Below, in pieces: positions 1-8,352 of a DNA stretch of 64,000 bases. The notes under the pieces are model-generated. The model saw nothing but the letters and a program-made list of their open reading frames with translations, was not told the origin of the DNA and searched no databases. The DNA comes from Ramlibacter sp. WS9 (GTDB lineage: Bacteria > Pseudomonadota > Gammaproteobacteria > Burkholderiales > Burkholderiaceae_C): NCBI RefSeq assembly GCF_003797765.1, contig NZ_RKMB01000006.1, forward strand, positions 186,001-250,000, written 5' to 3'. The first letter of the stretch is position 1. Every line of letters starts with the position of its first letter. Position numbers and translations under genes: made by a program.

Positions 1-203
1 AAACGCCGCACGCAGACACGCCGCCGATGTGGCTGCCATATGTGCGCGTGGAAGAAGCCGACGCGACGGCGGCGCGTGTGGCACCTTTGGGCGGCTCGCT
101 GACGATACCGCCGCAGGACGTGCCCACCGTCGGGCGCCTTGGCGCGCTGGTGGATCCGCAGGGCGCGGCCATTGCGTTCATTCAACCCGCTGTGATGGCT
201 TAG
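1..203 (+). CDS. VOC (glyoxalase/bleomycin-resistance fold) family protein, 3' end only
   Basis: The frame is open from the window edge and ends in TAG at 201-203, leaving 66 residues. The visible part reads PMWLPYVRVEEAD, then GGSLTIPPQDVPTVGR, then LGALVDPQGAAIAFIQP. This is the usual last beta-alpha-beta-beta-beta module of VOC proteins, with the terminal DPxGa-hxhhp signature. The substrate cannot be told. The stop codon overlaps the stop of the convergent antiporter gene by four bases. The N-terminal half lies outside the window. Confidence 0.72.
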   Translation, partial: TPHADTPPMWLPYVRVEEADATAARVAPLGGSLTIPPQDVPTVGRLGALVDPQGAAIAFIQPAVMA

Positions 204-1525
204 CTTTTTTTCCGCCGCCGCAGCGTCTTCTCATACGCAGCCATCATCGGCGTCACGGAGATTCCGTGCAGGACAATGGACGTCACCACCACCGACAGCG
301 TGAGCGCAATCAGCGGATCGCGCAGGTCGCTGGGCACACCGTGGTTGAGCGCATACATCAGGTAGTACAGCGAGCCGACGCCGCGGATGCCGAACCAGCC
401 GATCAGCCATCGCTGCCCCGACGAAACCGATGACCCTGCGAGGCCGAGCGCGACGGCCACCGGCCGCACGACCAGAAACAGAATCGGCACCAGCCACCAT
501 GCGCCACTGTGCCACTGCACCGCCCACAGCATGGCGCCGATGGTGATGACGACGGCCACTTCACCGATGCGCTCCACCTGCTCGTTGAAGCCCAGCACCG
601 CCTGCGCCATGAAGGCCGGTGCATGGCGCGGGTCCACCGCCGCGGCTTCGGCAACGGTCTTGTCCGGGTGGACGTGGGCTTCGGCGGCGGCACGGCGGCT
701 CGCGGCGCCGGCCGTCTCGGATTGCTCCAGGTAGCGCAGAGCAATGCCTGCGGCGAACACTGCAAGGAAACCGTTCGCATGAGCCAGTTGCGAGATGCCG
801 TAGGAAAGCGCGACCAAGCCCATTGCGAGGAAGTCGTCCAGGCCCACCGCTTCCTTGTGTTCGCGACGCAGGTACAGCACGATGCGGCCCACGCCCAGCC
901 CCAACAGGCCGCCGATCGATGGGCCCACCGTGGCCGCCCACAGGGTGTCGACGGCCAGCCAGCGCCAACCCCATGTGCCGATGTCGTGCAGGCCCATCAG
1001 GCCCAGACCCAACAGCACGAATGGAAACGCCGTGCCGTCGTTCAACCCGCCCTCGCCGGTCAAGGCGAAGCGCAACCGGTCACGGTCGCCGGGCCGCTGA
1101 ACCTGCACATCGGAGGCCAGCACCGGATCGGTGGGCGCGAGGATCGCCCCCAGCAGCACGCACGCGCCCGGGGGCCACCCCAGGAAGGCATATGCGACGG
1201 CGGCGATGCACAGCACCGTCACGATCATCGACGTGATGGCCAACCGCAACGGCGGCAGCCAACGCCTGTCGCGCACGCCGGGACTGAGCTTGAGCCCTGC
1301 CGTGAAAAGCGACACGAGGACGACCACTTCGGTCAGCCGCTCCAGCAATACGGTGTGCTCGTGCGGGTCGGCGGAAAGCAGGTTCAAGCCCCAAGGGCTC
1401 ACCGCCAGACCCGCCCCGAGGTAGAGCATGGAGGTCGACAACGGCAGCCGGCCCAGCACGGTGCCGCTGAGCGCCATGACGATCAGCAGCACCCCCACGA
1501 CAACCGACCAGACGGCGAACTCCAT
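200..1525 (-). CDS. CPA1-family cation:proton antiporter
   Basis: A 441-residue inner-membrane protein with about twelve hydrophobic segments. Two motifs are typical of the CPA1/NhaP Na+(K+)/H+ exchanger core: GAILAPTDPVLASDVQV near residue 145 and LTGEGGLNDGTAFPFV near residue 175, the latter holding the ND pair that carries the transported ions. It is expected to exchange a monovalent cation for protons in pH and salt balance. The C-terminus is short and basic (KTLRRRKKS), without the long regulatory tail of some relatives. It converges on the VOC gene, with the two stop codons overlapping. Ion specificity is not readable from sequence. Confidence 0.88.
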   Translation of the reverse strand: MEFAVWSVVVGVLLIVMALSGTVLGRLPLSTSMLYLGAGLAVSPWGLNLLSADPHEHTVLLERLTEVVVLVSLFTAGLKLSPGVRDRRWLPPLRLAITSMIVTVLCIAAVAYAFLGWPPGACVLLGAILAPTDPVLASDVQVQRPGDRDRLRFALTGEGGLNDGTAFPFVLLGLGLMGLHDIGTWGWRWLAVDTLWAATVGPSIGGLLGLGVGRIVLYLRREHKEAVGLDDFLAMGLVALSYGISQLAHANGFLAVFAAGIALRYLEQSETAGAASRRAAAEAHVHPDKTVAEAAAVDPRHAPAFMAQAVLGFNEQVERIGEVAVVITIGAMLWAVQWHSGAWWLVPILFLVVRPVAVALGLAGSSVSSGQRWLIGWFGIRGVGSLYYLMYALNHGVPSDLRDPLIALTLSVVVTSIVLHGISVTPMMAAYEKTLRRRKKS

Positions 1526-1594
1526 GCGGCCTATTGTTGGGCTCGGCCGGTCACGGCCGTGTGAGGAAATGCCTCGACTTGGCGCCCGCTCGCC

Positions 1595-2455
1595 CTAGAG
1601 GACGCCCAACGCGCCCGCCAGCGCCTTTCGGAAGCTGGGGAACTTGTGAACGTCGCTGTGGCCAGCACCTTCGACCCGGAACAGCTGCGCATGCGGCGCT
1701 GCCGTGCAGAGCGATTCGCTGTGGTGAATGCCGATCAGCTCGTCCTTGTCGCCATGCAACAGCATGATCGGGCCGCTCAAACGCCCGGCATGTTCGGCCG
1801 TGTGCAGCGGATAGCGCAGCACCTTGCGCGGCACCCATGGATAGAGTTCCTCGGCCAGCGCGCGCATGCTGCTGTACGGTGAGACGAGCATGGTGAGGTC
1901 GGGGGTGCGCCCGGCGGCGGAAAGCTCGGCCGCCAGGCCGGCGGCCAGCGCCGTGCCGAGCGACTGGCCGGCGATGACCACCCGCTTGCCTTCGTACTGG
2001 CTGGCGAAATACTCCCAGACGTAGCGCACGTCGCCGCGCAACTGGTCTTCGCTTTCGATGCAGGCGGTGCTCTTGCCGTAGCCGCGATAGTCGAACATCA
2101 CCACATCGAAATTGACTTCGCGGAACGCATCGATGTCGCCAAGGCAGTCCGTGAGGTTGCCCGAGTTGCCGTGAAGGAAGAAGACCACGCCGCGTGGGCT
2201 CGGCAGCTTCAGATGCGCGGCGGAGAGCTTCGCGCCAGGCACGTCGATGGTCAGTTCCTCGACATCGGGATCGCTGGACAGCACGTGGTCGGCCGCCAAG
2301 GGCGTGGGCTCGAACAGCAGGCGTTCCTGCCGGAACCAGAGCCAGCCGATGGCCGCGGTGTAGGCCGCGCCCACTACCGCGATGAGGCCGAGAGACAACA
2401 ACCCGTACATCATGTGGCGGGGCGTACTGTCCTTCGACTGCTTCTGATTGGCCAT
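1595..2455 (-). CDS. Membrane-anchored alpha/beta hydrolase
   Basis: 286 residues. A single N-terminal hydrophobic stretch (residues ~17-40) probably anchors the protein in the inner membrane with the hydrolase domain outside. The catalytic triad is visible: nucleophile Ser in AGQSLGTALA, Asp in LLHGDKDELIG and His in VEGAGHSDVHKF. The oxyanion-hole motif FFLHGNSGN precedes them. The layout matches the BEM46/ABHD13-like family of small serine hydrolases. The substrate is unknown. It stands alone, with about 70 bp to the antiporter and about 160 bp to the lyase upstream. Confidence 0.82.
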   Translation of the reverse strand: MANQKQSKDSTPRHMMYGLLSLGLIAVVGAAYTAAIGWLWFRQERLLFEPTPLAADHVLSSDPDVEELTIDVPGAKLSAAHLKLPSPRGVVFFLHGNSGNLTDCLGDIDAFREVNFDVVMFDYRGYGKSTACIESEDQLRGDVRYVWEYFASQYEGKRVVIAGQSLGTALAAGLAAELSAAGRTPDLTMLVSPYSSMRALAEELYPWVPRKVLRYPLHTAEHAGRLSGPIMLLHGDKDELIGIHHSESLCTAAPHAQLFRVEGAGHSDVHKFPSFRKALAGALGVL

Positions 2456-2613
2456 TTGTACGCTCCTTGGCGCTGCCGCCTGTGAGCCAATGTGCAGCCG
2501 CGCCTGCCTCAGCCGTGTAGGAATCGGTCGGCGCGAAGCGTAGGCGCCGCAAGCGACAAGGTGTAAGCAACGCAGGAGCGCGATCGCGGGCCTGCCCGGC
2601 AGTCCGCGCGAAC

Positions 2614-3429
2614 CTATTCCATGAACTTGTTGACGTCCAGCGTGTTGCGGTCCAGGTAGTTGAACGTGCCTTGCTCCGTCACTTCGCGCGCCGCTTCCGC
2701 CAGGCCCGCCATTGCAGCGCGGTACAGCGAAGTCGCCAGGCTGATGCGGCGCACGCCTGCCGCCTGAAGTTCTGCGACAGAGAAGGACTTGCCCTTGATG
2801 CCCACCATGAAATTCACCGGTTTCGCGAGCGCACTGCAGACGGCGCGCACTGCCGCCAGATCGGGAAGGCCGGGCGCGAACAGCACGTCCGCACCCGCCT
2901 TCTCGAAAGCCTGCAGGCGCGCGATCGTGTCATCGAGGTCCGGATTGCCGCGCAAGTAATTCTCGGCGCGGGCGGTGAGCGTGAAGGCGAACGGCAGCGA
3001 GCGTGCGGCCTCCACGGCGGCTGCCACGCGTTCCGTGGCCTGGGACAGCGAATAGAGCGGCTGGCCGGCGTTGCCGGTCGCGTCCTCGATCGACCCGCCC
3101 ACGACGCCCACCTCGGCGGCCATCAGGATGGTGCGCGCCGCATCGGCCGGCGCGTCGCCGAAGCCTTTCTCGAGATCGGCCGACAGCGGCAGGTCTGTGG
3201 CGGCGGCGATTGCCTTGCAATGCGCCAGCGCTTCCTCACGCGCGACCTTGCCGTCACGCCGCCCCAGCACGTTGGCCGAAGCGCCGCTGGACGTCGCAAG
3301 GGCGGTGAAGCCGAGGCCGGCCAGGATGCGCGCCGAACCGGCGTCCCAGGCATTGGCAACGAGAAAGGCGTTCGGACCTTGGTGCAGGTCGCGAAAGCGG
3401 TTGGCTTTGTCTTGCTGGCTGATGGGCAT
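2614..3429 (-). CDS. Isocitrate lyase/PEP mutase superfamily protein
   Basis: A 271-residue TIM-barrel protein. Family marks are ANAWDAGSARILAGLGFTALATSS at the N-terminus, the Mg2+ ligands in LSADLEKGFGD and GSIEDATG, and TARAENYLRG in the region that binds the substrate carboxylate. This is the short branch that includes oxaloacetate decarboxylases and 2-methylisocitrate-lyase-like enzymes. It lacks the KKCGH loop of true isocitrate lyases. It likely cleaves or rearranges a small 2-oxo-acid, but the exact reaction cannot be assigned. Monocistronic by spacing. Confidence 0.82.
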   Translation of the reverse strand: MPISQQDKANRFRDLHQGPNAFLVANAWDAGSARILAGLGFTALATSSGASANVLGRRDGKVAREEALAHCKAIAAATDLPLSADLEKGFGDAPADAARTILMAAEVGVVGGSIEDATGNAGQPLYSLSQATERVAAAVEAARSLPFAFTLTARAENYLRGNPDLDDTIARLQAFEKAGADVLFAPGLPDLAAVRAVCSALAKPVNFMVGIKGKSFSVAELQAAGVRRISLATSLYRAAMAGLAEAAREVTEQGTFNYLDRNTLDVNKFME

Positions 3430-3502
3430 CGGTGGCTCCTGGGTGAAGCCGCCAATCTATCCGAATCCGTCACGCATGCTGTCAGTAAGGGCTCGACCCG
3501 CG

Positions 3503-4246
3503 CTACTTCGCGCCGGACACGAGGTACAACTCCCTCAGCCTTTCCCGCTCCGCTTCGCGCAGACCCAAACCCTCGCGGAAGTAGCCTTCGAGCCCCCCAT
3601 AGTCCTGCTCCACCGCCTCATACGAAGCCGCAAGGAACTCCGGTTGCACGCGATGCAGCACCGCGGCCACCGCCGGGGGCAGCCAACCGCTCGGCAAGGA
3701 ACCCGGCTTCAGCCGCTCGTTGGTCAGCAGGTAGTCGCGCATCACGTCTTCCTTCGACGCACCCAGCGCGTGCAGCACCAGGGCCGCCGCGAAACCGGTG
3801 CGGTCCTTGCCCGCCGTGCAGTGGAAGACCGTGGGCTGGTTGGACTCGAGCAAGTGCGCGAAGAACTCGGCGAAGCGATGCGTGTTGTGCCGCACGAAAC
3901 CCCGGTAGGTGTCCTGCATGTGCGAGACGACCTCGTCGGGCGTGAGTTCGCGGCCGGCGGTGAGCAGGTCACTCAGCACCTGCACGATGGTCGGTTCGAT
4001 CGCGAGCGAATGAACGGCGACGTCCGGCAGCATGCACGCGGCCGACGTCCGTTCGTCGACGCCGCGAAAATCCAGGACGCGGTGGATGCCCAGCGCCTTG
4101 ATCTGCTGCGCGTCTTCCTCGTTGAGGGCGCCGAGGTGGTCGGAACGGAAGAGCGTGTGGGGCCGGAGGCCGTGCGGCACCGTCACATGGGCCGCGAGAT
4201 CGCGAAAGTTCGAGGGATTGCTGATCGACAGGAGCCGTGGGGACAT
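3503..4246 (-). CDS. Tyrosine-specific protein phosphatase (PTP-like)
   Basis: About 247 residues from the ATG at 4244-4246. A longer open frame reaches 4312, but the extra 22 residues are not family-like, and homologues begin close to SISNPSNFRDLA. The P-loop FHCTAGKDRTG carries the CX5R catalytic site. NFRDLA/G near the start and FRSDHLG are typical of the MptpB/IphP-like family of bacterial secreted or cytosolic phosphatases. No signal peptide is seen. Targets may be phosphotyrosine or phosphoinositides. It is followed downstream by the lyase gene on the same strand after a gap of about 70 bp. Confidence 0.85.
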   Translation of the reverse strand: MSPRLLSISNPSNFRDLAAHVTVPHGLRPHTLFRSDHLGALNEEDAQQIKALGIHRVLDFRGVDERTSAACMLPDVAVHSLAIEPTIVQVLSDLLTAGRELTPDEVVSHMQDTYRGFVRHNTHRFAEFFAHLLESNQPTVFHCTAGKDRTGFAAALVLHALGASKEDVMRDYLLTNERLKPGSLPSGWLPPAVAAVLHRVQPEFLAASYEAVEQDYGGLEGYFREGLGLREAERERLRELYLVSGAK

Positions 4247-4375
4247 GGGTCGATTGTCCCACTGGACGAAGGCCAGCTGGGCTGGTTGCCCCGCCGGGCC
4301 GGAAAAATGCACGCGCGAGTGTCTATCGCGCGACGGATGAACGCAATGTACTTGCTGCTCTTGCTGCCGGTCGAC

Positions 4376-4594
4376 TCACGACGGGAATCTGTCAGCACTG
4401 CCTGCGCGTGGGCGTAGGAGATGCCTTGTGCCGCCTTGTCCTTCAAGAGACGAGGTTCTGGCGCTACGCGCTCCGGTCAAGCAGGTCCGGCCGATTGGAG
4501 CGCAGCCAAGTTGTCGTCGTAGGCGGCCGACTTCCGCCGCATCGGTGACATGCGGATTGAGCTTGTTGATCTTGACGAGATTTTCAAGGCTCAT
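4376..4594 (-). pseudogene. Probable broken HEPN-domain partner of the MNT nucleotidyltransferase
   Basis: This frame starts on an ATG that overlaps the nucleotidyltransferase stop (ATGA, 4591-4594), the usual coupling in MNT/HEPN pairs. It begins MSLENLVKINKL, then DAAEVGRL, which from memory matches the start of HEPN proteins found in that position. After GRL the sequence stops looking like a HEPN. Shifting the frame there gives YDDNLAALQSAG, close to the expected NLADA-type helix, and then a stop after two more residues. The HEPN catalytic RxxxxH motif is not found before the phosphatase gene. This suggests a frameshift plus truncation. That the parent was a HEPN RNase is inference. Confidence 0.5.
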
Positions 4595-5175
4595 CGTTTT
4601 TCCTCATCGTCACTGCCAATGACCCACAGACGAGGCTTGGCCCAGACTTGCGCGACAAACCCGTCCTTTTCCTTGAGCTTGCGCGCAACCTGAGCGGTCG
4701 TGAGCACCGTTGGATTCACCTCCCGGCGAAGTTTGTCTTGCGCCGAAGAGAGCGCCTGTACCGCGTCGCCGAAGCCGATTGAGCCCACGATCATCACGTC
4801 AACGTCGCTGTGAGCGTGTTCGGCGCCACTGGCCATGGAGCCATAGACAAACGCGTAGTCGATCTGATCCACCATCGGATTCAGCGCCTCATGCAGTACG
4901 TCGACCAGCCCAACGGTCTTGCGCAACAGGCCCGAGAGTTCATCGAACACCGGGCTTTGGGTGTTGGCGCGGTAGTGGACCTGGCGCCCGACCTCCTGGC
5001 GCAGCAACAGCCCCAACGCAGTCATGGCCCGAAGATCACGATGAAGCGATCCCGGCGAAGCACCCGTCAGCCGCGCCAACTCGCGCACGTGGAGCGCTGC
5101 CTCCGGGTGAAGCAGCAGCTCACTCAACACCGCGGAGCGAGTCTGGCCAAGAAGGAAGTGGGCGATGGATGACAT
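4591..5175 (-). CDS. Winged-helix/MNT nucleotidyltransferase (antitoxin-like)
   Basis: 194 residues. Residues ~1-75 form a winged helix (VRELARLTGASPGSLHRDLRAM, then LLLRQEVGRQVHYRAN). Residues ~100-160 carry the minimal nucleotidyltransferase motif GSMASGAEHAHSDVDVMIVG, i.e. GSx10DxD. In MntA/HepT-type modules such a protein AMPylates and silences a HEPN RNase toxin encoded just downstream, and the DNA-binding domain would give autoregulation. Here the downstream partner looks truncated, so this may be an orphan antitoxin. GC content appears lower than its neighbours. The upstream AT-rich stretch (5176-5220) is a likely promoter. Confidence 0.8.
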   Translation of the reverse strand: MSSIAHFLLGQTRSAVLSELLLHPEAALHVRELARLTGASPGSLHRDLRAMTALGLLLRQEVGRQVHYRANTQSPVFDELSGLLRKTVGLVDVLHEALNPMVDQIDYAFVYGSMASGAEHAHSDVDVMIVGSIGFGDAVQALSSAQDKLRREVNPTVLTTAQVARKLKEKDGFVAQVWAKPRLWVIGSDDEEKR

Positions 5176-5251
5176 GAAGCAAATATTGCTCCAATTGAAG
5201 CAATAAAGAGAACATTCTAGTCCGTCTTGTGCAGCCAGGATGACGGCGCGA

Positions 5252-7345
5252 TCACCGCCAAGCCGCCCGCGCCCGATCCCTCACCTGCAGCAGCGGTGCG
5301 GCGGGCTTCGCGCCTGGCGCGGTACCCGGCGCACCGGCCTCGGGCCAGGTGATGCGCTCGAACTTCTCCGCCATCGCTTCGGTGATAAAGCGAGTACGGC
5401 CGGCGTACATGTGCCTGTCGCCGCCACCCCCCTGCTGGGTGACGTAGAACCGGTGCGGCACGATCAGGTGCAAGTGCTCCTTCGCGCGCGTCATCGCGAC
5501 GTAGAGCAGGCGCCGTTCTTCTTCGAGCTCGTCCTGCGTGCCGGTGGCCATGTCGCTGGGGATGCAGCCATCGACCACGTTGAGCACGTGCACGGCCTTC
5601 CACTCCTGGCCCTTGGCGCTGTGGATGGTGGAAAGGATCAGGTAGTCCTCGTCCAGGTGCGGCACGCCCGACTGGTCGCTGGTGGACTGGGGCGGATCGA
5701 GCGTGAGTTCGGTCAGGAAGCGCTCGCGGCTTGCGTAGCCCGCCGCGAGGCGCACCAGCTGGTCGACGTCGAGCTTGCGCGTTGGCGCGTCGTCATGGAT
5801 CCGTTCGAGCTGCGGCAGGTACCACGCCTTCGCCAGTTCCAGATCGGCGGGCCACGCAACCTCCGGGTTGCGCAGCTCGGTGTAGAGCTTCACGAACTGC
5901 GCCCAGTCGTCCTTCGCCTGGCCGGGCGGCGCGAACTGCTGCAGCACCTGCGTCGGCTCCGCGGCCTCGCCCATCGCGTCGAGCAGGCGCGCCGCCGTGG
6001 CCGGGCCGATGCCCGGAATCAGTTGCGTGACACGGAAACCCGCCATGCGCCCGCGCGGGTTCTGCGCGAACCTGAGCACCGCGAGCACGTCCTTGACGTG
6101 GGCAGCCTCCAGGAATTTGAGGCCGCCGAACTTCACGAAGGGAATGTTGCGGCGCGCGAGTTCGAGCTCCAGCGGCGCGCTGTGGGTGCTGGTGCGAAAC
6201 AACACGGCCTGGCTCTTGAGCGTGCTGCCCGCCTCGCGCTGGCGCAGCACCTGGTCGGCCACCCAGCGCGCCTGCTCGGCTTCATCGGGCACCAGCAGCA
6301 GCTGCGCCCGGTGGCTCGATGGCTTGTCGGTCCAGAGGTTCTTGGCGTGGCGCTCGCGTGCTTCGCCGATCACGGCGTTGCTGGCGTCCAGGATCGGCTG
6401 CGTGCTGCGGTAGTTGCGCTCGAGCGTGACGACGCGCGCCGGTTGCGTGAACTGGTGCGGAAAGTCCAGGATGTTTCGCACCGTCGCTCCGCGAAACGAG
6501 TAGATGCTCTGCGCGTCGTCGCCCACCACCGTGACGCCCTGCCCCGTGGGCTTCATCGCCAGGATGATCTCGGACTGCAGGCGGTTGGTGTCTTGGTACT
6601 CGTCGACCAGCACGTGGTCGAAGCGCCCACCCACCTCTTCGGCCAACTGCGGCTCGGCCATCATCTCGGCCCAGAAGAGCAGGAGGTCGTCATAGTCCAA
6701 CACGTTTTGCTGCTGCTTGGCTTCGACATACGCACCGAACAGTTTCTTGAGCTGGCTTTCCCACTGGCTGCACCACGGGTACGTGTCCTGCAGAACTTTT
6801 TCGAGCGGGTCTCGCGTGTTGAGCACGCGTGAGTAGATGCCCACGCAGGTACCCTTGAGCGGGAACCGGTTCTTGGTTTCCGCCAGGCCGATGTCATGGC
6901 GCACCATGCCCATCAGGTCTTCGGCGTCGCCGCGGTCATGGATGGTGAAGCTTTCTTCCAGGCCGATGCGCCCCGCGTAATCGCGCAGCAGCCGGGCGCC
7001 GATGCTGTGGAAGGTGCCCGACCACGGCAGGTTGGGCAGCGCCTGTGTGGGCGGCAGCCCCAGCGCCTTTTGCAGCACACCGCCGACGCGCCGCTCCATC
7101 TCTTGCGCCGCGCGGCGGCTGAACGTGAGCAGCAGCATGCGCTGCGGGTCCGTCCCATGGCGAATGAGGTTGGCCACGCGGTGGGCTAGCGTGTTCGTCT
7201 TGCCCGAGCCTGCGCCGGCGATGACGAGCAAAGGCCGCGTATCGCTTGCCGTTTCGCCGGTGCCGTGCATTGCTGCGGCGCGCTGCTCCTCGTTGAGCTG
7301 CGCGAGTGGATCGATGGGAGCGGGTGTCGCCTGGGGGTACTGCAT
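5252..7345 (-). CDS. UvrD/Rep-type ATP-dependent DNA helicase
   Basis: A 697-residue superfamily 1A helicase. Motifs in order: Q-motif LNEEQRAAAM, Walker A AGAGSGKTNT (~45), motif Ia TFSRRAAQEM, motif II VDEYQDTN, motif III VGDDAQSIYSFRGA, motif IV LERNYRST, motif V STIHSAKGQEWKAVHV and motif VI RRLLYVAMTRAKEHL. All ATPase residues are intact. It is shorter than the canonical uvrD at 47.6-50.0 kb and diverges from it in the 1B/2B inserts, so it is a paralogue, not a duplicate. It diverges from the DUF72 gene across a 29-bp gap holding a LexA-like box, which suggests SOS control. Confidence 0.9.
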   Translation of the reverse strand: MQYPQATPAPIDPLAQLNEEQRAAAMHGTGETASDTRPLLVIAGAGSGKTNTLAHRVANLIRHGTDPQRMLLLTFSRRAAQEMERRVGGVLQKALGLPPTQALPNLPWSGTFHSIGARLLRDYAGRIGLEESFTIHDRGDAEDLMGMVRHDIGLAETKNRFPLKGTCVGIYSRVLNTRDPLEKVLQDTYPWCSQWESQLKKLFGAYVEAKQQQNVLDYDDLLLFWAEMMAEPQLAEEVGGRFDHVLVDEYQDTNRLQSEIILAMKPTGQGVTVVGDDAQSIYSFRGATVRNILDFPHQFTQPARVVTLERNYRSTQPILDASNAVIGEARERHAKNLWTDKPSSHRAQLLLVPDEAEQARWVADQVLRQREAGSTLKSQAVLFRTSTHSAPLELELARRNIPFVKFGGLKFLEAAHVKDVLAVLRFAQNPRGRMAGFRVTQLIPGIGPATAARLLDAMGEAAEPTQVLQQFAPPGQAKDDWAQFVKLYTELRNPEVAWPADLELAKAWYLPQLERIHDDAPTRKLDVDQLVRLAAGYASRERFLTELTLDPPQSTSDQSGVPHLDEDYLILSTIHSAKGQEWKAVHVLNVVDGCIPSDMATGTQDELEEERRLLYVAMTRAKEHLHLIVPHRFYVTQQGGGGDRHMYAGRTRFITEAMAEKFERITWPEAGAPGTAPGAKPAAPLLQVRDRARAAWR

Positions 7346-7359
7346 TACGGTCCTATCGC

Positions 7360-7375
7360 CTGTATATTAATACAG
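7360..7375. promoter_or_regulatory. LexA-like SOS box between the helicase and DUF72 genes
   Basis: The sequence CTGTATATTAATACAG is a perfect inverted repeat (CTGTAT, 4-bp spacer, ATACAG). It fits the LexA consensus CTGT-N8-ACAG, including the AT-rich centre. It fills most of the 29 bp between the divergent starts and ends on the first base of the DUF72 GTG codon. One site could therefore repress both genes. A LexA protein is not encoded in the window, so the assignment rests on consensus match and position. Confidence 0.72.
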
Positions 7376-8265
7376 TGAACAACATTCTCATAGGGTCCGC
7401 TTCCTGGACCGACAAGACGCTGATCGAATGCGGGCGCTTCTACCCGAAGGAGTGCAAGAGCGCGGAGGCGCGGCTGCGCCACTACGCCACGCAATTCCCG
7501 ATCGTGGAAGTCGACTCGAGCTACTACGGCATGCCCACGCCGGCCAACGCGCAGCTGTGGGCCGAGCGCACGCCGGAACACTTCACCTTCAACATCAAGG
7601 CGTTTCGCCTCTTCACGGGCCACCAGACGTCGCCGACGGTCTTGCACAAGGACTTGCAGCAGGCGTTGGGCCCCGACGCGCCCAAGGTGCTGTACTACAA
7701 GGACACGCCGAAAGAAATCGCCGACGAGTTGTGGCGGCGATTTTCCGAAGCGGTGGAGCCACTGCGCCAGGCGGGCAAGCTAGGCGCACTGCACTTCCAG
7801 TTCGCGCCCTGGCTGCTGCGCAACCGCGAAGGCATGGCTCACGTGGCGCACTGCGTGGAGAAGATGCAAGGCCACCTGCTCGCAGTCGAATTTCGCAACA
7901 AGAGCTGGTTCGACGGCGACAATCTTGCCAAGACGGTTGCGTTCGAGCGCGAGCTCGGCGTAGCCCACACCATCGTCGACGGCCCGCAAGGCTTCGCCAA
8001 CTGCGTGCCTCTCGTGTGGGAAGCCACGCACCCGGCCCTGGCGCTGCTGCGCCTGCACGGGCGCAACCACGACACGTGGAACATCAAGAGCAGCGCTTCG
8101 TCGAGCCGCTTCAACTACTGGTATTCGCAGGCGGAACTCGCGGCCATGGTGCCGGAGATCCGCCGCATGGCAAGCCTCGCGGATGCTTTGCACGTCGTCT
8201 TCAACACCAACTACGAAGACCAGGGCCAGGTCAACGCCAAGCTGCTGATGAGCCTGCTGAGGTAA
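7375..8265 (+). CDS. DUF72 domain-containing protein (YecE-like)
   Basis: 296 residues from GTG at 7375. The upstream extension to 7306 would run into the helicase gene and adds non-family sequence, while homologues begin at NNILIGSASWTD. DUF72 marks are IGSASWTDKTL, FYP, FPIVEVDSSYYGMP, FTFNIKAFRLFTGH, LLAVEFRNKSWF, LRLHGRN and the terminal VVFNTNYEDQGQVNAKLL. The fold is a TIM barrel of unknown biochemical activity. There is no Shine-Dalgarno sequence before the GTG, and the LexA-like box abuts it, so the mRNA may be nearly leaderless. Divergence from a DNA helicase hints at a DNA-damage role, but this is inference. Confidence 0.85.
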   Translation: MNNILIGSASWTDKTLIECGRFYPKECKSAEARLRHYATQFPIVEVDSSYYGMPTPANAQLWAERTPEHFTFNIKAFRLFTGHQTSPTVLHKDLQQALGPDAPKVLYYKDTPKEIADELWRRFSEAVEPLRQAGKLGALHFQFAPWLLRNREGMAHVAHCVEKMQGHLLAVEFRNKSWFDGDNLAKTVAFERELGVAHTIVDGPQGFANCVPLVWEATHPALALLRLHGRNHDTWNIKSSASSSRFNYWYSQAELAAMVPEIRRMASLADALHVVFNTNYEDQGQVNAKLLMSLLR

Positions 8266-8352
8266 ACCCGGGGTAAAAGAATGCGTGCGCTCCTGATGAG
8301 GAACCCCGGCAGGCTAGACTCATCGAACACTTTTTGCCACGCCGGAGCCCGA

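Noticed and set aside
5252-7345. Helicase as a recent duplicate of uvrD at 47.6-50.0 kb
   Set aside because: Only the helicase motifs match. Length, inserts and C-terminal tail differ, so they are distant paralogues.
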